From: Zanthoxylum bungeanum
Taxonomy: Eukaryota > Streptophyta > Magnoliopsida > Sapindales > Rutaceae
Direction of reading: 5' to 3'
Length of the DNA stretch: 64,000 bases
Assembly (NCBI GenBank): GCA_019454045.1
Contig: SKCR01029088.1
Location: 124,001-188,000 of the forward strand
The translations under genes and the position numbers were made by a program. This document shows positions 57,061-64,000 of the stretch, piece after piece (position 1 is the stretch's first letter; every line of letters begins with the position of its first letter). The notes under the pieces are model-generated. The model was not told the origin of the DNA, did no database searches, and saw only the letters and a list, made by a program, of their open reading frames with translations.

Positions 57061-59300
57061 TCTGACATGCCTTGTAAGTGTGGTACACGTCGGAATAAAG
57101 TTGACAGAGCATATGAAAGAAGAACTGATGAAGTTTCTCCTAAAAAATGAAGATATCTTTGCCTGGACGTATGAAGATATGCCGGGTATAGATCCGAGTT
57201 TAGCCTGTCATAGGCAGAGTGTCAACACTTATTATGCAGAAGCAGAGAAGATTTGATCTAAAGAGGAATCAAATTATTTTCAAAGAAGCTGACAGATTAT
57301 TAAACGTTGGCTTCATAAAAGTAGTAAGTTATACACAATGGGTCTCTAACGTGGTAGTGGTTCAAAAAAAGAATGGGAAATTGAGAGTGTGTGTTCATTA
57401 CACGGACTTGAACAAAACATGCCTAAAGGATCCCCATCTGCTTCCGAAGATTTATCAACTTGTGGATACGACTACAAGGTATGATAGGTTATCTTTCTTG
57501 GATACGTATAGTGGGTACAAGCAGATCCCACTTCACCCGGATGATCAGGAAAAGACAATTTTCACAAAACCTCAGGGTCGTATTGTTATAAAGTCATGCA
57601 TTTTTGGTTGAAGAATGTATGATCCACTTATTAGAGGATGATTAACTACATTTTCCAAGAATTGATCGGGAAGATTGTTGAAGCATATATTGATAACATT
57701 GTGGTAAAAATTTTATAAGCTCGTGATCATATTGCAGAATTGGCTAAAGTCTTTAAAGTGGTTTGTAAGCACAATCTGAGAATCAATCCTAGTAAGTGTG
57801 CCTTTGGGGTTTCATCAGGCAACTTCCTAGGACATGTGGTGAGGCAGAGATGGATTAAAGCAAATCCAGTCCAGGTTAAGGCTTTGCTGAAGATCACCAC
57901 CATGAATAAGAAAAGAGATATCCAAGTACTTACTAGAAGGGTTACAACCCTTAGCAAGTTCATTTCCAGAATGTCAGATAAATATCAGGATTTCTTTCAA
58001 GTCATCAGATTTGGGAACGGAACATCATCAGATTCGGAACAAGCTAAAACTTTGGAGCAGCCGAAAGGTTATTTGAAGCAGCCTCATATTTTGATAGCAC
58101 CCACGGCAAATGAATATTTGTTTATGTATTTAGAAGTATCCCATTACTCTACCAATGTTATACTGCTGAAAGAAGAAGATGGAAGGCAAAAGCCAATATT
58201 TTTCGCCAGTCAGACTTTACTCGATGAAGAAATATGATACACGACAACAGTAAAATTGGTTTTGGCCATTCACCATGCAAATATGAAGTTTTGACATTAC
58301 TTGAGAGTCACAAGATAGTGGTAATGACTTCTTATCCACTACGATTTATTATCAACAAGTCAGACATTATGGGGCAAGTTGAGAAGATAAAAATGAAGTT
58401 TTCTATGTATGACATTGAATATCAATCTCGGAGCACCAAGAAAGGTCAGATGTTGGCGGATTTCTTGCTTGAATGTGAACCGAATCTGAAAGATAAAACT
58501 CTTCACTTGAACAATATGAAAGATGAGGTATGAAATATTTACGTGGATGGATCGAGCAATCATTCCGGAGCCGAAATTGGTTTGTATCTTGCTAGTCCGG
58601 ATGGATTGGTGATAGAAGAGGCAATTCAACTATCATTCTCAGCAATAAATAATGAAGCCTTGATAGTATGGATCAGGCTTGTAAGAAGTCTTTGTGTAAA
58701 AAAGATATATGTTTAAATGACTCGGCTTTAGTGGTATCACAATGGCATAAAGACTTTTTGACCAGAGAATTCCGAATAGAGAGTTATTTGAGTCTGGCAA
58801 GGTAGATGGCTCCATCTTTTGAAAGTTATCAGATATGAAAGATCCCCCAAGTAGAGAACTCAGAGGCAGACTGCTTGGCAACATTGGTCTTTAGAGCGGT
58901 GAAGAAATTATGGAGAGAAACTTGCATCGTAACTTTTAACAAACCCTCAATTTCATAATCGGGACGAGAAGTCGTGAGTGTGAGTTCGGATAATTTCTGG
59001 ATGAACCCTTGTATTATTTATCTGCAGAATCAGACGCTATCAGATAATAGAAATTAGGCCCGCTGGATACAGAAAAATCCAAGAGATACTACTTAGTAGA
59101 TGGAGAGTTGTATCAGAGATCTTATTCCAGGCCACTCCTCATATGTTTAACTGAGCCAGAAGCGAGAGAGGTGTTGTTAGAAATTCATGAAGACCAACCA
59201 GGAAACCATTATGGAGGATGGACCCTACAACACGAAGTACTCTGGGAAAAAATCCATTCCGATAAGAAACGACGGAATAAGCCAACATTAACATGAAAAA
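57060..59300 (+). pseudogene. Tat-lineage reverse transcriptase, RNase H and integrase zinc domain (broken)
   Basis: Recognisable in order: LLKNEDIFAWTYEDMPGIDP (57146-57200); RT with GFIKVVSYTQWVSNVVVVQK, GKLRVCVHYTDLNKTCLKD and FLDTYSGYKQIPLHPDDQEK (57219-57611); the catalytic box as AYIDNIVVK (57683-57709), where the second Asp is Asn; RT end and RNase H (57740-58237, PIFFASQTLLDEE); RNase H core IYVDGSSNHSGAEIGLYLAS (from 58535), with NNEALI lacking the usual Glu-Tyr; and an integrase zinc region EIHEDQPGNHYGGWTLQHEV (59185-59245). No integrase core follows. Stops and frameshifts make it inactive. Confidence 0.85.
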
Positions 59301-59379
59301 ATCCCTATGTAGCTTTGAAATTTGTTCGGAGTAACTCTCCTCTAGTATTTTCCTCGTAGCTACTTCAGAAGACAATGAA

Positions 59380-61742
59380 GACTAGAGATAAGCAAGTTCT
59401 TATTCAAGCTTCTAACCTTGATAGATAATCGGTCAGCAGCAGCATTGACATTCTGCTTTTGCTTCTCTAACTCAGGCAATTAGGTAAAAGCTAACTTCTT
59501 TTCAATTAAATTCAATGAACTTTATGCTTTTGTCAGCTCCGAGTCTCTAACATTCAAAAACTTTTGGAGATGCACCAATTCTTTCTTACTTTCTAGGACA
59601 ATTCCTTCCCTATGTTCCTAGCATTATTTAGGGCAATTATCCTCTTGTCCTGATCAGAAAGAGTCTGCATCAAATCCTGGATAGCTTGTAAATTATGAGT
59701 CAAAAGACTTAGAAATTTATTTCACCAAAAAATACTTAAGGGAAAATGAACAAACTACTTACCGTGATCATGGCGTGGAGAAAGACTGATCTAACTTGTC
59801 TCTGTGTCGGCCTCAGAGGTAGGGTTTGTCCCTTGGAGTGTAGAGACACTGAAGAACTCCATAACATGATGGAAGGTCATTCTAGAGTGTCTCACCCTTA
59901 CAAAGGATCAGCTTAGCTTCATGAAGGCCGACCTACAGATATCCAGATATCCATTCCGGATAGCGAGAGGATGATCACATGATAGAGGTGACTCGTCTTC
60001 ATTGGAATCACCTTATAGAACCCCTAAAGTTCTCTCCCCTTCGGATGTTCCCCCTATGAATAGAGAACATTGGAAATGAGACATAAGCGAGAGGCTCCTC
60101 CCCAATATTGGTAAGAGCTGACGGCCCTTCTCCGACATCTATTTGAGCTATAGACTTTTCTCCAACATAAGAGGGTGGTGGAATTTCAACAACAAGTCCA
60201 CCACCCTCATCCTTAAGATTAAAAATAAAGTAAGAAAAATCTAAGGTAAAATACAACATAGTAAGCTCAAAGTACGAAATTATACATGTGTGTGTGATCA
60301 GAGTAAGAATGGGTTCAGACACCCTTGCAACCTTTGAAGCTGCCTCCGTCTCCGTAGTTCTAGTGCCCTTTCTCTTAATCACTCTTTTTCGGAGTGTCGA
60401 AAGTTCACCCAAAGCCTTTGATGCATGAGAGATTGAAACTGCTACCTGCGGGGTAAAAACTATTTCAAAAGGTCTCACCTCCGTAGCAGAAGCAGACATA
60501 TATGAGGCATGAGAAGTTACTTCAGTGACCGGCTCAGCAACCCTAGAAACATTTCTAACAGCTCCATCAACAGCCCCATATGTTTCCATTTTTGGCTTGT
60601 GTCATGATATTCCAAGAACGTCCTCAGATTGTTGATGTGTTCTCTTTTGTGGAATCATAGCAATTTGTGGAAGGATTGGAGTACTCATTAGGATGTCATT
60701 TGTTCGAGCAGTCAAAAGGAGACATGGCATAGGAAAATCCACTTTGAGCTCTGGGATGTTTTGGACTGGAGCAGCGAAGATAGGAACCATGACTTTGGGG
60801 AGGGAAGGCATTGTCTTGGATAATTCCTCCCTTAATTTCGTAATTGCCTCCAACCTGGCAGTTGACTGGCTAGGGTCAGCATTTTCTCTCTCCTATCGAC
60901 TCACTACAAACAGAAACGAGTGCATTAGACTTAGAAAAATATAAGTTCTTTCGTACTTATGTTGGTGAAATTCACCAGCCAAGATTACCTTCAACGGGAT
61001 TTTCCTCCAATTTGATGGGGATGAGAGATGCTCTACGAACTTTCATCGTTCTTTTTTTACTTTCCGAAGTAGTGTTTTTCTTCTTCTTGGGCTCCGAATA
61101 GGCCTTTGAGCTTCTTGCTCCTCCATTGTCTGGCATAGAAGCCACCTTAGCACCCGGAGAGACCTTCAGATGCCCCAAAATTTTTATTCCTCATGCTTCG
61201 GTGGAGTCAGTGGCTTCTCGAGAAAACTTCCCTTAAGGTAATGGTTGGATGGCTGGAACTACCCTACGAATATCTCTTGACCATTCCCCAGTTGATTCTT
61301 AGTCTATAATCCGCTAATGTCTTTAGCTGATTCCAAAGATACATTATGAAGCCTAGCATGTAAGCCTTCTTCAACTTCATTTCGAAGTTAAATGCCTCAC
61401 CACTGGCATCTACCTTATCACCTCCTGAAGGGCCTTTCTGCAGAGGCACTTTGGATCAAGAGAGTCATTCTTGAAGGGATACATATACTTCTCATAGTGT
61501 GTGACCCTAATATTGGAGGAGACAGACCTCATAATATTTCCAGCAGCAAATACAAATAGACATCAATCAGTACCAATATCGGATAGTAAATTAACGCAGT
61601 AGTGATGGAAATTACTTATGTATATCTTTACTGAAGGTATGAGAATAAGATATGATTAGTGCTCAGACCTTCTCCAAGCACCAGTAACTTTAAGAGGGGG
61701 AACAAAGCCCCAATCTCTGAACTCCATCTCCAGAATGAAGGC
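59380..61742 (-). pseudogene. Antisense ORF relic of the Tat-lineage element
   Basis: Minus-strand open segments run against the pol direction: FILEMEFRDWGFVPPLKVTG (61742-61680, followed by a GT donor), NIMRSVSSNIRVTHYEKYMY (near 61550-61470), 61449-61264, a Lys-rich segment with EPKKKKNTTSESKKRTMKVR (61178-60972), 60853-60602, 60589-60008, and a Glu/Lys/Leu-rich coiled-coil-like tail (59700-59380). Antisense ORFs between pol and the 3' LTR are known in several Tat-lineage elements. The product's function is not known to me. It is fragmented by stops. Confidence 0.55.
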
Positions 61743-64000
61743 TGTAGGAACTGTATTTTTGCATATAAGTCCCGATGATGAGTCTCGTACGGAGGCACTA
61801 CTCTTTAGGTTGCGGAAGTCGCGGAAAACGAATGTCGGAATGGGAAATTCAAAATAAGTATGTCATCAGATTCAATTCACATGTTCACTGCTTTCGCGTT
61901 CGTGCTGCGTTCGTGAGCACGTTCGGACGTCAAACAGATTGCGGGCGTTCGTGTAGCGTTCGAATCGGTGTTCGAACGGTATCGGTACTTCTGGTTTTGC
62001 TGTTAGCCTCACGCCCAAGCCCAATTAGCCCACCAAAACCCATCCAAAAATAATTAAAATATTTAAAATACATATCACAAATTAAACTAAATTAATAAAA
62101 ACAAATCCCTTCCTAATCTAATCAAATATATCATATTCCTAATCAAGACAAATCACATTCCCTAATTAAAAGACACAAATCAAATCATATCAAATCTCTT
62201 CCCTAATCAAACACCAATTAAGATATTCACTCCCTAAATTAAACCCATCTTTGCCTTTCATAAACAATCAAAACACTTCCTTTTTTTGAGGATTCCCTTC
62301 CTTACCTAGAAACCATAGCAAACCATTATAAAAAGAAGCCTTCACCAACCTTTCACACCCTAGCTCATTCTCACAAAAACACAAAAGAAATAAACCTAGC
62401 TGACACGCCCAAGACAACAAGAACAAGCAAACAAATAATCATCTTTTCATCCTCTCTCTAGCAACCGAATACTCACACATCCAAACCCCCTACATTGCCG
62501 CACAACCAGACCGAAAACACTCCTCTTTACATCACCGAAATAGTCCCCAAACTACACCATAACATCACCGAAAACACTCCCCTTACATCACCAAAATAGT
62601 CCCTAAACTGCCTTAAAACACACCACTGTAACCACCGAAAATAGTCCCCGAAACTGCACTGCAGTAACCGAAACATCACCCCCCAAATAGCAGCCCAAAC
62701 ACCAAAAACAGTAGCAAAAAATAGTCCCCTTAATATAGAAAAACAGTGACAAAAAAATTGCACTTCAAAACCCTTAAATTACCGCAAGAAACAGCAGCAA
62801 AACAACAGTAAAACAGAGGAAACGACAGCTCAAAACAGCGAAGCAGCGAACGAGAGTAGTGGACCAGTGAACCGGAGGAGTTGCGGAGTATCAACCCTTC
62901 CAACGGCCGTGTAACGCACTTTCGAGAGACGTCCTAAGAGGTTAGACCTGAGGGCACCCTTCTTATTTATTCTCATCTTTTTTGTTGTTTATTAGAATTC
63001 CTTCGCATGAGAGTCGTTTGTTGATATATGTTGTGGTCCTTGAATGAATGGAACATGTGTTCTCTCTTGTGGTATATCGGATGGAAACCCGGACGTAAAT
63101 TCTGTAGCCGAATACGAATGGACGGTATTGCGGTTTGCACTCAGGATACAATGCCACGTACCACTTGAGAGATTCACACATTTTGTTTCATCCAACCTTG
63201 TATTCGAGCATGATTGGGTTGCTAGTATGTTATTTATTTTTTAAGCATGATTTAATCGTTAGTATGCTATTACTTTCTGCATTTTACTTTCTATGCATTG
63301 TGATGTAATGCGCATGGGGTTAGTATGTTGGTCTAAAGGTTCTCAATTTGAGGGGAGAAAAGTCCAAAAGGCTACCTTTACAACAATACTTTACGCGTCG
63401 GACGAACTGTGTTTGATTGAATGTGAGATATGTTTAATCGGATATACGGAATTCCACATTATTGTCTCATTCATTTGTATGCTTTGTAATATAATGCGTA
63501 TGGGCTAACTAGGGTGGATTAAAGGTCCTCTATTCGATGGAAATGCATGAAGGCTACCTTTACACGATATTTTACCGTGCCTTTTATTATGTCATTTACC
63601 ATTTGCATATCATTGTTTTATTTACGCATGCATTGCATTCTTGTGCGCATGGGCTAACTAGGGTGGATTAAAGGTCCTCAATTCGAGGGAAATTCCTAAA
63701 GGCTACATTTTCCACGATGTTTTGCCACTACGGACGAGGTGCACACGATTGAATGTGAAATGTGTTCCATCGGGCACACGAGGTCCTATATTGTGTATTT
63801 GTTTATCCATGTATGTGTTTGTGTCATTTCAGATGCCATTTTGGGCAATCTCGTTCGAACGCGTTTCCAAACGCTACACGAACTTATGCATTCTGTCTCA
63901 TTTCATTCGAACGTGTTTACGAACGCTACACGAATATATGCATTCTGTCTTATTTCATTCGAACGCGTTTACGAACGCTACACGAACGTATGCATTCTGT
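61743..64000 (+). mobile_element. Second large LTR of the 52616-56206 family, cut by the window end
   Basis: Starts TGTAGGAACTGTATTTTTGC, matching the start of the solo LTR, and follows it in order: TATAAAAAG at 62327-62335, C-rich leader, GTAACGCACTTTCGAGAGA block (62910), three units of the 183-bp array (63310, 63496, 63645) and the start of the TTCGAA array (from 63849). Divergence from the solo LTR is considerable. No polypurine tract precedes it, and the antisense coding relic runs right up to it, so it looks like an independent insertion (solo LTR or 5' LTR). A GTTCG-rich segment (61890-61985) is absent from the solo LTR. Confidence 0.85.

Larger units (their letters stand above)
52359..61742 (+). 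mobile_element. Tat-lineage Ty3/gypsy relic, split by a solo LTR
   Basis: Plus-strand pol parts of a Tat (Ogre/Retand/Grande-like) element occupy 52359-52615 and 56212-59300, and an antisense coding relic lies at 59380-61742. The solo LTR 52616-56206 interrupts the protease region, leaving ATAAG on both sides. The integrase core and both original LTRs are not seen. The left side is cut by copia-A. Confidence 0.75.

Noticed and set aside
52616..64000. The large LTRs at 52616 and 61743 as the pair bounding one full-length element
   Set aside because: The first has its own perfect ATAAG duplication on both sides and lies within the protease frame. The second is preceded by coding relic rather than a polypurine tract, and the two differ strongly. 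They are better explained as separate insertions of one family.

Overview
The window is nuclear DNA from a plant, most likely a eudicot. It is AT-rich and intron-containing, and it is dominated by nested LTR retrotransposons (Ty1/copia, Athila-like and Tat-like Ty3/gypsy), one CACTA transposon, one hAT-type element and small MITE-like repeats. I see no prokaryotic, organellar or rRNA/tRNA features. The species cannot be named from the sequence.

Only one host gene looks intact: a seven-exon, minus-strand LONELY GUY (LOG) cytokinin-activating phosphoribohydrolase gene at 15710-19407 (220 aa, all splice phases consistent), with a TATA box near 19544-19553. Two of its introns carry MITE-like insertions.

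Layout. 1-6524: a decayed copia element (plus strand), interrupted in its integrase by a solo Athila-type LTR (427-2566, target duplication GTGGA) whose U3 is packed with G-boxes. 6525-10485: another decayed copia-like internal region and LTR. 10486-13000: a Ty3/gypsy pol relic. 13341-14122: a hAT-like element with an exact 8-bp duplication. 15710-19407: LOG. 21893-29420: a probable solo copia LTR split by a 5.6-kb CACTA element (23262-28896) that carries a decayed multi-exon Transposase_24-like plus Ulp1-protease gene.

29795-61742 is a stack of insertions. A Tat-lineage relic (52359-61742) was hit by copia-A (right end 52358). Copia-A was hit in its integrase by copia-B of the same family (30222-49479, duplication CACAC). 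Copia-B was hit in its 5' LTR by an Athila-like element (39217-49157, duplication AACTC). Separately, a 3.6-kb solo LTR with internal tandem arrays (52616-56206, duplication ATAAG) sits in the Tat relic, and a related LTR begins at 61743 and runs off the window.

The most unusual object is the Athila-like element. Reverse transcriptase, RNase H and the integrase core are missing, and the gag-protease reading frame runs directly into an integrase C-terminal tail. In the position after pol, where Athila elements may carry an env-like gene, it holds a small Cys-rich ORF of unknown origin (44118-43708) and an intronless copy of a LOG gene (43317-42665). That copy has one frameshift and belongs to a different LOG subclass from the host gene 23 kb away, so it is not a copy of that neighbour. 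It ends in an LDLNL (EAR-type) tail. Each of the three coding blocks has a splice-acceptor-like sequence just upstream of its ATG.
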